Shown piece by piece: positions 46,501-57,300 of a DNA stretch of 64,000 nucleotides. Within the stretch, counting starts at the first letter, position 1; each line of letters starts with the position of its first letter. Under the pieces are notes generated by a model. It had not been told where the DNA came from. It did no database searches and was given only the letters and a program-made list of their open reading frames with translations. Origin of the DNA: Thamnaconus septentrionalis. Lineage: Eukaryota; Chordata; Actinopteri; Tetraodontiformes; Monacanthidae. The stretch covers positions 19,540,273 through 19,604,272 of the forward strand of contig CM020510.1 in the NCBI GenBank assembly GCA_009823395.1, given 5' to 3'. The translations under genes and the position numbers were made by a program.

Positions 46501-46860
46501 GCGCCGCCAAGCACGGCCAAGCCCACCTGGCGCCCTCCCCTCCCGACCGCCGCCCGCCGCCGCCGGCGCTTCGCTGCAGCTGGGCCCGCCCACCACCAGC
46601 CCATCAGCCACATCACGGTGCACCCGGTGGCCCACCTGGGCCAGCACCTGCCCGCCCTCTACTCCCAGCCCGTGGCCCACATCGCCCACACCCTCAACCA
46701 CCTCCACCCGCACATCAACGGCGCCGCCGCCGCCGGCCAGCCCGGCGGTGGCGCCCAGATGGTGGCGCACCACCCGCAGCTGGTGGGCCAGACAGTGTTC
46801 AACCCCGTCACCATGGTGACCATGCCCTCCTTCCCCATCAGCACGCTCAAGCTGACCTGA
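32251..46860 (+). CDS. mnt: MNT, MAX-network bHLH-zipper transcriptional repressor
   Basis: Exons 32251-32320, 35722-36299, 37086-37127, 37267-37378, 45077-45269 and 46119-46860 (stop TGA), about 577 residues (human 582). MNT pairs with MAX, binds CACGTG E-boxes and recruits SIN3 to oppose MYC. Visible: N-terminal SIN3-interaction helix MSIETLLEAAKFLELQAQQQ; a Pro/Ala-rich region; basic region REVHNKLEKNRRAHLKECFE; helix-loop-helix NIPNVEEKKTSNLSVLRSAL; zipper from TLKRKEKEYEHDMERLAREK through QQRLAEL; and C-terminal tail ending VTMPSFPISTLKLT. Donor and acceptor phases agree at every intron. The frame breaks at least three times inside exons: exon 2 near 36053-36056, exon 6 near 46266-46268, and exon 6 between about 46540 and 46600. 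Each break has a net effect of one extra base. With everything else conserved, base-call errors in GC-rich tracts are the simplest explanation, but a damaged copy is not excluded. Confidence 0.93.
32315..32320. promoter_or_regulatory. CACGTG E-box at the MNT exon 1 donor
   Basis: The last six bases of coding exon 1 form CACGTG, the canonical MYC/MAX/MNT site, abutting the donor GTAAGT. It is partly imposed by the codons Ala-Arg. A second CACGTG occurs in intron 1 at 33217-33222. Binding is not shown. Confidence 0.3.
33590..33990 (-). mobile_element. LINE-derived fragment
   Basis: Begins with AATCAGAATCAGAAGCCTTT followed by GTTGTCATTGCATGAGAGCG, the reverse-oriented 3' end shared by many fish non-LTR elements. 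It continues with TCTTGGAAAGAAGCTCTCTC, which resembles the upstream part of the same family. No usable open frame remains. Confidence 0.5.
35101..35651. mobile_element. Non-autonomous hAT-type element with target-site duplication
   Basis: 551 bp starting CAGTGTTGGCGAGTAATCT and ending AGTAATCCCAACAACACTG; the ends are imperfect inverted repeats. It is flanked by ATAGTGAA (35093-35100) and ATAGTGAG (35652-35659), an 8-bp duplication with one change, the size typical of hAT insertions. Repeated AGTAATTA/TAATTACTT motifs fill the subterminal parts. No transposase frame. Confidence 0.85.
36053..36056 (+). other. mnt: MNT exon 2 frame break (AAAA run)
   Basis: Upstream of here the MNT frame reads through the proline run. 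Downstream, the frame that joins the bHLH exon (QTNGSKPQHAAQRYSGSMVS to LHFDSKKRPGG) is shifted by one. One A too many in the run CCAAAAGCAG would account for it; other positions within the neighbouring CCG repeats are possible. Confidence 0.7.
36558..36792. mobile_element. Short hAT-type element, CAGGCGTGGGCAAACT ends
   Basis: 235 bp from CAGGCGTGGGCAAACTACGG to AGTTTGCCCAGCCCG, imperfect inverted ends. It is flanked by TTCTAAAC (36550-36557) and TTCTCAAC (36793-36800), an 8-bp target-site duplication with one change. Ends of this type are widespread in fish hAT non-autonomous families. Confidence 0.85.
36905..36976 (+). mobile_element. LINE-like 3' tail with (TCTA)n
   Basis: TCTCTTGGAGATTAATAAAG followed by TCTCTATCTATC repeats, the usual 3' end of fish CR1/Rex-like LINEs. 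Only the tail is present. Confidence 0.6.
38328..38660. mobile_element. hAT-family element, second copy (left end worn)
   Basis: The right end CAGTTTGCCCACGCCTG (38644-38660) is the reverse complement of the CAGGCGTGGGCAAACT end at 36558. The left part GGGGGCCATATGCGGCCTGT and AAGCTCTTTAATCCAGC is the subterminal sequence usual in this family, but the outermost bases are lost and no duplication is visible. Confidence 0.65.
39131..39174. repeat. (TG)n microsatellite
   Basis: Pure TG tract in MNT intron 4. Confidence 0.95.
39676..39732. repeat. (TC)n microsatellite
   Basis: TC tract with one GC interruption. Confidence 0.95.
40245..40430 (-). repeat. GATA-type array leading into a LINE tail
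   Basis: GATAGATAGA/GATGGATA array followed by ATCTACTTTATTAATGATTG, which in reverse is the AATAAAGTAGAT + (TATC)n tail of a LINE. The microsatellite therefore probably grew from the retroelement tail. Confidence 0.75.
42197..42252. repeat. (TC)n microsatellite
   Basis: TC tract with one GC interruption in MNT intron 4. Confidence 0.95.
43502..43559. repeat. (CA)n microsatellite
   Basis: Long pure CA tract in MNT intron 4. Confidence 0.95.
44263..44475 (+). mobile_element. LINE-like 3' end fragment
   Basis: GCACGCGGCACATCACCGC and TTGCACTGT-like segments lead to AATTTCCCCACCATGGGATA and AATAAGGGACTATCAC followed by an A-run. This is a typical 3' end of fish L2-type non-LTR elements. Confidence 0.6.
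45690..46023. mobile_element. AAAGGTCCAGTG-type MITE with central palindrome
   Basis: Ends AAAGGTCCAGTGTGT (left) and CACTGGACCTTT (right) are inverted repeats, and the outer TTTTAA/TTAATT may include a TA or TTAA target duplication. The interior shares GAAGGAAGCCCGCCTGACA with the copy at 22807-22971. A TA-rich tract (45855-45886) is followed by a perfect 38-bp palindrome. No open frame. Confidence 0.85.
45887..45924. repeat. Perfect 38-bp palindrome
   Basis: GCAATAAAAGTCCTATACA is followed at once by its exact reverse complement, with no spacer. It lies inside the MITE and next to a (TA)n tract. Such DNA extrudes cruciforms readily, and the arms contain AATAAA on both strands. Confidence 0.95.
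46266..46268 (+). other. mnt: MNT exon 6 frame break 1 (CCC run)
   Basis: Exon 6 opens in the frame set by exon 5 (EGEDMEDEQDDLPAAVQPTA to PAPTPAPPHTTT). From about 46268 the MNT-like text (ASFITQHISIQQHKPPHAHS, VNHVIQG) is one frame over. One C too many in ACCGCCCGCC would explain it. Confidence 0.65.
46540..46600 (+). other. mnt: MNT exon 6 frame break 2 (CCG-rich tract)
   Basis: The frame carrying VNHVIQG and HLAPSPP must give way to the frame carrying ISHITVHPVAHLGQHLPALY and the stop at 46858. A short stretch, ASLQLGPP, similar to human MNT, lies in the third frame. The change may thus be one extra base or two single losses. The tract is CCGCCGCCGG-type. Confidence 0.6.
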
Positions 46861-49386
46861 GCTGCCCGGCTGGTGAGCGGACGGACGGACGGACGGACGG
46901 ACGGACGGCGGTGAGGCGGGGCGGGGGCGGGGGGCTGTGGGCGTCGCCCGGGATTGGGTCAGGCCTCGGAGCGGCCCCCCGAACCACAGCTTTCACCGCG
47001 AGCGACTGCAGCCCGGCGCGAGGGCCGCTGCATTCCTGAGACCGAAGCCGCGCTAACAAACGGCCCGCCGACCGCAGCGAGAGTTTCTGAAGGTGCAGTG
47101 CAGTGGAAGCAGTGTGAGGAAATACAGTGGGGTCCCCCGCCCCAGTCAACCCCTCAGAGCCCCCTGAAAGCCTCAAAGCAAAATTTTAAGGGGGTGTCGA
47201 ATTTTTTCAAAAAGCTAAAATAAATAAATAAATAAAATTAAATATTATTGTCATTATTGGTCACTAGAATGTCTTCAAGATCTCCTCGTCTAAAATTCAG
47301 TTTTTAAAAAAATTATTTTCCCAAATTTTTTTTGCCAAGCAGAGCTTAAGTGCGTGTGTATGTGTAGCCATGACCGTCATGGCCTGCACCCATGAAGTAT
47401 TGTGAGGTGATCATAGGCCTCATGGTATTGAGTAACATGTGGGAGGACCCCCACCAGTAATCACGAGGATTTCGCACGCTGATTGGAAGTCACTGTGTTG
47501 CACACCGGGTGCAGACTGGCGCACTATCAAAGCAGCGGAGCTCCTCACTGTTGCCTGTAATCAGGCGAGGTGTCTTCACTCACCGCGCGTCCTTCAGGGC
47601 GTCACTGGTTCCGCGGGGCGGGGGCGGCCGAGGATCAGGGCGCTTGACCCTGACCAGAGTTCGGAATGTGACGCTGACCGGGGTCCTCCTCCTCCCCCCC
47701 CAAGCCTGGCGCATGTTGCAGGGCCGGAGTCAAACTCCGGCCTGGAGTTCTGACGCGCGGTCACCAAGCCTGGCACGCAGCCGGCCTGGCTGACGGCGGT
47801 CACTGCTGGCACCGGCCTGACAAAGCGACGCCGCTACATTTTTTTTGTAAATTTTTTTTTTGGACAGTTTTATCAGGATTGAGGCACAAAGACAATCAAA
47901 CTGAGCACAGGTCGGTGTTTCAGGATTCGGCGGTGTGCGTCCCAGCAGCAGATATCTTTATTACCCTGGCTGATAACAATCACCTGCTGCCAGACTTACT
48001 GGTGAAGGTGTTTTCTGAAATGACCCAATAGTTTACACAAGGAGTTATCGACACCACCACCACTTGCCCCCGCCCCCCAACACCCCTGTTTTTAATCATC
48101 ATCATTTACATGTTTATGTACACTTCCATTGAGCAGTCAAAAAGAATGAAAGGCAGAAGCAGCAGTTTCACAGAGCCACTTCCATCACAAAGGTGTCGCG
48201 TGACCCTTGTTGACTCTTGTGTTCTTTTGATCTCCTTCTCTAACCGGCACTGACTGTCCATCAGATACATCCAGCATACAAAGAATCAAGTGTAAAGAAT
48301 ACGGCATTATGCAGATACCGCAACAATTTGTTTTTATGCCGGACATGAAATGTTCAGATTTATTTAGAATTTTAGAGGGGGGTGCAATGCAGCATGTGTC
48401 CTGCAACTGCAAAGAGGGATGTGAATGTAACATATTCTGGTTAAAAGTGAGAACCCTTGATGAAGCAGTAGAAATGTGAGGGTTTTCTTGGTTCCCGTAT
48501 TTTATTTTCTAGTTTTTTTTAAACAATTTTTTGTCACCCAAAATTTGGGATCAGGATGGTTGTTAAATATTCTGCCTTCATTGAGCACCGCTGAAGTGTT
48601 TGTTTGTTCCAGAAGCTGCTCCTCGGCCCAGAAAGCGACCTCAGCAGGCGGCGCGTGTTTATTCAGCTTTATCGTTTTGTTTTGTTTTCCAAGCTAGCAC
48701 TGTGAACATGCAGCAAATCTGCAGCGTAGCGTAGCGCTCGCTAGCACACTTAGCATGCTAGGCTCTCCTGATTTAATCTGAATGTACTGACCTGTGGAAG
48801 GACACCGAGTAGCACTTCGATTCAACCCTTTTTGTAACTAAGAGTTACCCATTACTCTCAAATTATTACATGTATGTAGACACAAATTATATTTTACTGT
48901 TGCTTGTTTCTCAGAATAACCTCTTCATTGTGCATTTGTCAAAATGTTATTTTTCCGGGGACCATGTACAGTAGGACAGGGGTCGACTTACTCAGACCCC
49001 TCTTCTATGGTGAAATCTTTCAGCCACTTTGACAAGTATTCTCCCCTGCAGGTTTTTATACTTTGTTCTGATGCAGTATGATTAAACAGGGACCTCTGTT
49101 AGAGGACGAGGGAGACATGAAGACAACGGAGCCTTTTCACCTTGAGATTTTATGCAACGGATGTGTAACAAGTTGATCCTCAAATCATATTGTATCTGGA
49201 CAAGAATGAGGAAAATGTGCAAGGGAATCATGTACTTGAGTAAGAATACAATTGTGTGTTTTCCCTATGGAGAAAGTTAAAGGTTGTATATAGCCTGTAA
49301 ATGTTGGGCTGCATTTAGATCAAATATGTAAAGCTGTATGTAAAGCAGAGGGATATATGTAAAGTTCAAAATTTATTTAAAAAAAT
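46861..49386 (+). other. MNT 3'UTR
   Basis: Starts GC-rich with a seven-fold GGAC repeat (46877-46908), then becomes AT-rich; (AATA)n at 47218-47240. No exon seen. The last part (49250-49386) is AT-rich and leads directly into an AATAAA at 49387. A GTAGCGTAGCGCTCGCTAGC short repeat lies at 48726-48745. Confidence 0.55.
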
Positions 49387-49400
49387 AATAAAAATTTATT
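49387..49400. terminator. Overlapping convergent poly(A) signals (MNT + / septin -)
   Basis: AATAAA on the plus strand at 49387-49392 and TTTATT (AATAAA on the minus strand) at 49395-49400, only two bases apart, between two convergent genes. Plus-strand downstream sequence is T-rich (49423-49438). Assignment of the minus-strand signal to the septin is less sure, because other TTTATT motifs lie upstream (for example 49752). Confidence 0.4.
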
Positions 49401-51361
49401 ATGTTTACAAGTATCTTGACGTGTTTTTTTTTTTTTTACTAAGCAGGGATTTTTCTGTTTTGCAGCACTAAATATTTTCTTTTTATCAAGAAAATACAGT
49501 AGAAGATGTCGACACACATCAAGTTGCATTGATTGAGCCAAATTATCTGCCTCACTCAAAGGAACCAGAATAGCCATTACTGCAAAAATGCAGCCAAGTT
49601 TTATATGTTGCCATGCTGACATGAGCTTTTTAACTACCTGAAATACAGCAAACATTGTGCGTGATTACTTTAATGAACCCAGGTTATAAAAAACAAAACA
49701 CTGACATAAAGCAGCAGTGTCCTATGGGGGATATTAAATCATATTTATGCTTTATTATACAATATTAGAACTGTATATCCTGCCATCTGCATTTTGTTCA
49801 TGTCTAAATGCATTACATAAATATACTTCAAAAGTAAATTAACAAAGGACAACTTTAAAATAAAACAAAACCAACCAATCATACCTGATACTGGAGCTCA
49901 AGGAATGTAATTGTTTTATATACAGCCGGTGTATAAACATACAAACAATATAGCAGACATCATTTCCTTTTAGGCTTAAAACAGAAAAAATCAGCAAGAG
50001 AAATCAAACAGCTTGATATAATTTGGCTTTGATATGTTTTGTTGTTTTTAAACAATTCTTTCAACGTCAACACAAATCAATTTCTATAACAGAAAGATCC
50101 AAGTTTGAGGAAAACTAATTTGACATTTGGAACTAAAACAAGGTAGAAAAAAAATGCAGGTCCTGATAAATTTCTTTTGATGTTGCTACATATTTCCACT
50201 GCTCTCAAATAGCTCTTCGTGTTTCACTTGGCCGAAATCTGAGTAACTACGACGAACAACACATGCAAAGAAAAAAGACGCGCCGCATTGACCTTTGATG
50301 CAACCGAAGGGTTTTTGTCTCATCGGAGTTTGAATTGTCTCCCAGCTTACTGGCTGTGAACCGCTGATGGTAACACTGGAGCTGCGTAACATCGGCCATC
50401 CGACAGACTCCTATGTCAAGTAAATGTATTTTGTAAAACAAAACAAAAAAAAAAAGATGTGACAGAACGTTGGTTTCCGACTGGCTGGCGCTGAGCTCAG
50501 CCAGTCAGAGCCAGTGTGATATATAACATGTACAGATGCACGGAAAAACTCAAAGACTCAAATCTTAAGGCAGTGATCAAAGCAAGCCCACCCGCAGGAG
50601 CCTGAAGAGACGCCAAACAAGCGTCCACACTGACTTTCAAGCATTGTGCAGGTCAAATGAAACTAAGCTCAAACGAAAAAATAACAACAAACAAACTTGG
50701 AAGACAGTAGAACAACGCTTATTGGAGTTATATAGAAATTAAATTATTACAGTATATATGCATAATGACCGATAAAGATGGTAAAAAAATAAACACCTGC
50801 CTGATCATTTTTGTAAACCCACGGGAGAGGATCGCAGCCGCACCAGAAACGCTCACTTCAGACACGACGCGGAAACCTCGAAGCAAATCTCAGATTTCCC
50901 CCAAAATCAAGCAAAGTTTCTCAAACTAAATATAACATCAGACCTGCGTACAATCCTCATATCAAACTTTAGCGGGGGAAAAAACAAACAAAAAAAAACA
51001 AACAAAATCATGTGATGGACATGCGTCGCTGTCTTAACAAACTCAACTGAACAAACCCTACTTGGAAGGAAGAAATGAAAGGAACCCCTACGATAATTCT
51101 TGGCTGCGCTGGCAGAGACAGAGGTGAGGCTCTGCTGTTCTGCCGGCGCCTCAGCGGGGACAAAACCCAGACTCAGGACGTCATCCCCGCTTCCGCGCGG
51201 GTCCCTGATCCGTGTGTGTGTGACCTTGCTGCTGCTGATGAGGTTGGTGTTGTCGGTTGGGTGCGTACGCCAGAGGGTGAGGGTGAGGGGTGGGGTGAGG
51301 GGTGGTGGTGTCGGCGTTGCTGTGTTTTACAGTTACACCCAAGTGCGGACGCCGCGCCACG
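49401..51361 (-). other. Septin 3'UTR and intergenic DNA
   Basis: AT-rich with many A-runs, no coding exon on either strand. It follows the septin stop in minus orientation and ends at the MNT 3' end. Position 51263-51312 is a GGTGAGGGGT-type degenerate repeat just after the septin stop. Confidence 0.55.
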
Positions 51362-54300
51362 TCAGTAGGCGTCCCTCTGGGTGTGCATCTGATCCTGGAT
51401 CCTCTGCAGCATCTCCTGCATCCGCCGCAGCTGTGGGAGACAGAGGGGAGAGCAGCTTGAAGCAGCGGAGCGCCGCCACCACCACCACCACCACCACCAC
51501 CACGCAGGCCGACAAATCCATACTAGAGGGGCCGATCGATGCGTGGTATCTGGGTCATGTGACCTGCGCTGGAAGGACCGCGTTCCCTCATGTGCGCCCC
51601 CGCCATCCTACGCAAGCAGCCGTGGGAGGGCAGGACAGTGAGTTTTATTTTGGAAATCAGGTGGGCAGCGGCCCTTCCTTCTCGCAGTTGAGCGCTAACT
51701 ATCTTTAAAATGTCAAGTGACGAGACGCCGTTGAATGGTTGACCGGCAACACACGTCATCAGATGCGCTGTTCGCTGATTTAACTGCACAGAAATGAGGT
51801 CTGAGGCCTACAGCAACCAATGCTAGCCACTATTACAAGCAACTTAAAGGCCCAGTGGGCGCCATTTAAAGGGCTCTCGGTTTTGAAGTGGACTTTGTGT
51901 GTGTTTATAGTTAAACAAAGGTCCACTCTGGGCTTCACATTACATACCAAACATAACATTAGCACTGTTGACAGTAAACTCGCTAAAACCTGAGGCTACC
52001 TGATAGAAGAGATGGAAAATTATTCTTAATCGTCCTGCTCTTGCTACCGTTACTGACGTGAGGGGCTGCGGTCCTTTCAAGCACAATCACTGTGATGTCA
52101 TAGTTGTTTGCATTTTTTTTTTTTTAACGCCAGAAAATAAGAAAAGCAAAATAAAAATAAAGCAAAGCAAGAAGACATGAGCTCTTTATTTGGTTCAATA
52201 AATACTTAGCGAGGGGGTTTGGGGCTGGCAGGGAGGGTACTGGGCCGGTAAGGCTGCGATGGGTCAGGCTATAGTTTCATATCAACAATGTTCACGGGGA
52301 GGGAATTACAAGAAATGTTTCGCACGTAAATGTTCAGAGTATGAATGACACTAATTCATGTTTCAAGAGGCTACTCATTGTCAGCCCCTGGAAACATGAC
52401 GTTTAGTGTACAGAACCAATCAGAGGGCCGTGTCGCCTATCAGGTGAGGGGGGCTGTCTGGGTAGGCCGGAGGCTCCGAGTGCACCGGGTGATCACAGTG
52501 GTGCTCGGACTCGTGGTCGCCCTCGTGCCGGTGGTGCGAGTCCGCTACGTGGTCGGCGTGCCGTACCTCCTCGTCCTTCTCTCGGATGAGCTTTTCCGTT
52601 TCGGTGTCCACCACCCCGGGGACGGCGGGGATGGGGAAGTCGGTGCCGCTCTCCCTGGTTAGCTTACTGCGGGTTGGAAGAGAAGGCCAGTGTTTAGCGC
52701 CAAGGTGTGCGACTGAAAAGCGCCCGAGGAGCGCACGGAACCCTGCCAACAGTCGTCTGCGCCGCATGAGACTGAATTAGCGCTTAGCTTTGAGAATCAT
52801 AGCACTTTGTGGTTGTTACATTGAGGGGGTAGCGTGCCAAAGTCAAAGCTCCGCCTCTTTTCTATTCATCAATAATATTGTCCATTTACAATCCTCACAA
52901 CTGTGTACGATCCACCAGCTCTACAGAAAGATGGACGGAGCTTCTGGTTTCAAAAAGGAGGTCAAAAATGTAAGTTGCGAAAAAACCTGCATTCTATCAT
53001 TTGGCCAGCAGGGACCGCCAAAGTTGACTGCAAAATGACAGAAAATGACCAGCTGTCAATACAGAAAGAAGCACAACATTTAGAACCTTACAAAAATTCC
53101 TTTTGGTCTAAATCACTATTAAAAAAAATAGGGCTTTAGGCTCTAATGTTCATTTTGTCTCTTTTGGTCTAATTTTGAGTAAAGATTATAGTCAAGTGTA
53201 GTTGGCTTAGCGACATTGGACAACATCCAATCACGGCTCACCTCAGGTAACACCCACACATCCAAATGTAATGACTCCATCCATCTTTGCATACAGTCAA
53301 CAGTACAACCAAGTCGTCCAGCCACAGTATGTAGGTATGTAGGTACAGACACTCGGCTAACGAATGTGAATTGCTGTTTGACTCAATGCAGCCCTGCAAT
53401 AAACTGGCCTGAACGGCTGCCATTGGCTGGAGCTGTGTTGGTATTCGGTGAAACTGGAGAAAATGTCTCCAGAGTCGTGGCCATGTTGGTTTGTCGTTGA
53501 CGAATGGAAATGTACATTTCTCGTGAACGACGCCTTCGACACCGACGCGATCTGTCCAAACACGCAAATCTGAGCCCCAGCTGTCTTTGCAGCTGCAGCG
53601 CCGATGCCTCCAGAGCGTACTTGCGGTTGCGCTCCTTCACCACCATGCGGGTCATGCTCTGGATGCAGTGGGCCCTGTAGTTCTCGTAGTGGGTCTCGCG
53701 CGTCACGTCCTTCAGGTCCTGCATGTGCGTGCGGACGAGCATGTTCCTCAGCTTCACGAAGTCGCAGTGCGCCGAGTTCTCCACTGCAAGAAGCACAGCA
53801 GGGGGGGGGGGTCAGGTTCGGCTCACGGACTGAAGGAGAGGAAGGGAACTTGAGGCTGAGGAGGAGGAGGAGGAAGAGGCTGACCCACCCTCGACGATAC
53901 CCCAGGGGTACAGGCGTCCTCGCACCCTCTTCCCCTTGGCCTCCACCACTGTGTTGCTGCCGATGACGGCAAAGGGGATGCTGTCCTGGTGGACACAGAG
54001 AAGAACTACAGAGTCACAAACAAAACAAAAAAAAAAATCCACATTTGTCCCAAATTCCCTTTGTTTTCATTCACTGCTCTTATGTAATTGTCCTTTTTTT
54101 TCTTCAATTTTCCCTTATTTAATTATTTTTTGTTTAAGGCAAGCAATGGATACCAGCTGTCAGGCTTTCTTGCTTTTTTTTTTTAATCCTTCATATGATG
54201 TCCATGGCTAATGCACCGTCAAATAAAAAACTGCCTAGTGCTCCAGATAGCACGGACTGACTACAGGCTGCACAGGCTTCTGTCACAGCGCGTTGCCAAG

Positions 54301-57300
54301 ACAGAGGCGCAGCCTTGGCAAGGAATGATTTATGCATCGCATCTGCTCTGTTTGGTTCGGTTCGGAAAGTCCTCGCTCGTGCATATTTTAAAAGGAGGCC
54401 GCGTCTACCTGCGGGCGGAGGTGGCAGGGACGGAGACGCTGGGGGTCGCAGGTCTCACCTTGAGCTCGGCGTCCTGCTGCTTGAAGTCCTCGTCTTCGTC
54501 CGAGTCGCAGTCTGGGAACTGGTAGATCTTGATGCCGTACTGCTCGATCTCCTCACGGATCTGCGGGCAAAGAGGAGGGAAAGGAATACGGCCGTATGGG
54601 CGTCTGTGATTTTTTTTTTGTTTTTTTTTGAGTGGCTGCGCCAACGAGCAGATGGTTCAGGTGAGCTTGCCTTGATTTTCTTTTTCTTCACCTCACTGGG
54701 GGTGAGTGTGTCTGCTTTTGCGAGGACGGGTACGATGTTCACCTTCTCGTGCAGAGCTTTCATGAATTCCACATCCAAAGGCCGTAGTCTATGAAGAAAG
54801 GTGAAATATAGAGAGAAACACACTCCACATTACCGTCAAATAAACAGCTTTCGTGTTCATTACCGGTTACTCTGAAGCTGAACCAATGTTAAAAAAAAAC
54901 AAAACATTGTTTGTTTTTTTTACAATTGTGTAGAAATAAAATAAAAACGCTGACAACCCTCACATTGAGTGTTGCGTCAGCATGGAGTAATGACAGAACC
55001 TCGCCAGCAGAGGGAGCAGTTAGTCCACCGCAGTAAGTTAAACGTGCCGCAGCCTCGCTAATGGCTTCCGGCGTGTTTGCGCCTGATGCTACACTAATAT
55101 GGGGGCACAAATGCATTTCAAAATTGCCAGTTCAGCACTCGGCACAAACACTCAAACGCTCCGTTGTAAATTCACTCGGGGCCGAGCGGAAGAAAAGTCA
55201 CCGGGAGCAGTACCGCATTGACAATTAATAAGGGCAAAGAAGGAATACAATGCATTCGAGGTGCATCTCAATTACTGGGGTTGCCGTGTGTGTGCGTGTG
55301 CAACTGCACGAGGGCCGCCGTATTGTTTCGCTTGAGATCCCTCGGGGAGAGAGCAGCAGATGTGTCGTACCCGTGGCCAAAGGGTGAGATGAAGTAGAGG
55401 CAGCAGTGCACACGGTTGTCCTGGATGTTCTTGCGGTTGAGGCCACTCTCGTCCCTGAAGTACTGCTCGAACTGCTGGTCGATGTAGTCGGCCACTGACT
55501 TCCAGCTGGAGCGACACGGAAACGCGCACAGTAAATACGCGTTGTCCCGGTGTGCACGCGCACGTTAGCGTAGCTCGCGTGGTGCACTCATTTCGACATC
55601 AGGAATGTTCACCACAGCCAATCAACAAACAAACAAAATTCTGATGAACAACAAAATAAAAAAAAATGAATACAAAAAACCCAGATGACAATAGATCCCA
55701 CTTTACTGGATAAACAGCTAGATAGCAGAAACTCAAGCAGCTAGCCACATGCTAATGCATTACACCACTTCCTCAAGATGGCATTCGCTGATGGAGTAAA
55801 GTTTTACATTTTGGAGCATTTTATAGATTTTCTCTTGCTCATCAGTGTGAACGCGCTTCATCCTGCTGGTTACATTCCTTAAAGGAGACACACACGTACC
55901 ATTCAGTGTTGTTGACAGCATCCCCAAATCCAGGCGTGTCCACGATAGTGAGCTTGAGTTTGACACCTTTCTCCTCGATATCCACCGTGTGTTTGGTGAT
56001 TTCTACCGTTTGAGTGATTCGCTCTGGGTAAAGGAGACAAATTGGACATTGTTTCTGGCTTAAGCTTAGCGTTAGCCTCAGTGAAGATCGATCTCCCAGC
56101 TGAGGTACTTTGTGGCCCACGGCACCACAGTTTGGTGTTACGGATCCAAAAATAAAACTGGCGTCAATACCTTCAGCATTGAGAAGCTTCCTATCTTTGT
56201 AAAGATCTGTGAGAAAGAGGCTGTTGACCAGGGTGGACTTTCCTAGACCAGACTCCCCTTTAGATGTGAAAGAACAAAAGGAAAAATAAGTGACGTGTAA
56301 TACTTTGTGAACAGCAGACTGTCTTGAGTTGTGCACAAAGCAGGGTTCACCTGCAACCATGAGCGTGAAGTCAAATCCCTTCTTGACGGACTTGCGGTGC
56401 ACTTGATTAGGCAGAGTGGCGAAACCCACATATTCCTTGTCCTGGTCCTGTAAAATAGACACAAATATGACTTTGATGCTGTTTTGAAATTGTTTACAAG
56501 ACTGACACGGAGCTGCGGAGACTGATTAAGCCAAATGAGCACAGTACGAAACCATCACACGAGACCAACTGAAATCGAAAACACATCAGCCGAGGTTCAA
56601 CCAAAATAACAGAACCAATTTTTATTCTCAGGGAAGCTTTGTTTGCCCTCAACACGTCCTCCCTAAACACTTCCTCCACAGGAGACCTAAGTCAGAGCAG
56701 ATCTCTCCCCTTGCAACACAACGTTCTCATTTTACCTCATTATTGTCGTATGGGTCAAATCGACCCCACGGACTCTTGGGCCTGGCAGGACTGACGGGGG
56801 ACGGCAAGTCGAACTCCACACTCCTGCTCTGCGGTAAACTGTAGTCGGAGCCCGAGTCCGACAGCGCCCCAGCCGTGGCTGGCGGCTGCAAATGGGAGTG
56901 GAGGTGGTCCCCCTCCTCGTCTTCCCTGCCTGCGCCGTGAGCCTCGTGGCCGTGATGCTGCTGCTGGTTCTGGTGGTGGTGGTGGTGGTGGTGATTGTGT
57001 TGGTGGTGGTGGTGCTGCCCTCCGTGATGGTGAGGGTCTTGCATAATGTTCTCCAGCTCTGAGTCATCGGAATGGCTTGAATGCTAGAAAAGGCGCCGTA
57101 GATCGGAGGAGGGGAAGGGCAGCGGGGGCAAAATGAGTGTTGGGGTAAAGACAAACGGAGGGAAGGGGATCGTCGGCGTAACGTGGGAGGAAGGGAGATC
57201 CAGAGGGAGGCAAATGAACACTTTCACAAGCCTGTGCATTTGGCTGGTCAAGTATAGGACACTGAAGTCTTCTCACACCAAATATCCTGTATTGTAAAAG

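Noticed and set aside
46041..47039. Frames of 191-311 codons overlapping MNT exon 6
   Set aside because: Shadows of GC-rich MNT coding DNA. Parts of the plus-strand frames are real MNT text, used above, but not separate genes.
53587..53966. Plus-strand frames over septin exons 9 and 10
   Set aside because: Antisense shadows of well-conserved septin coding exons.
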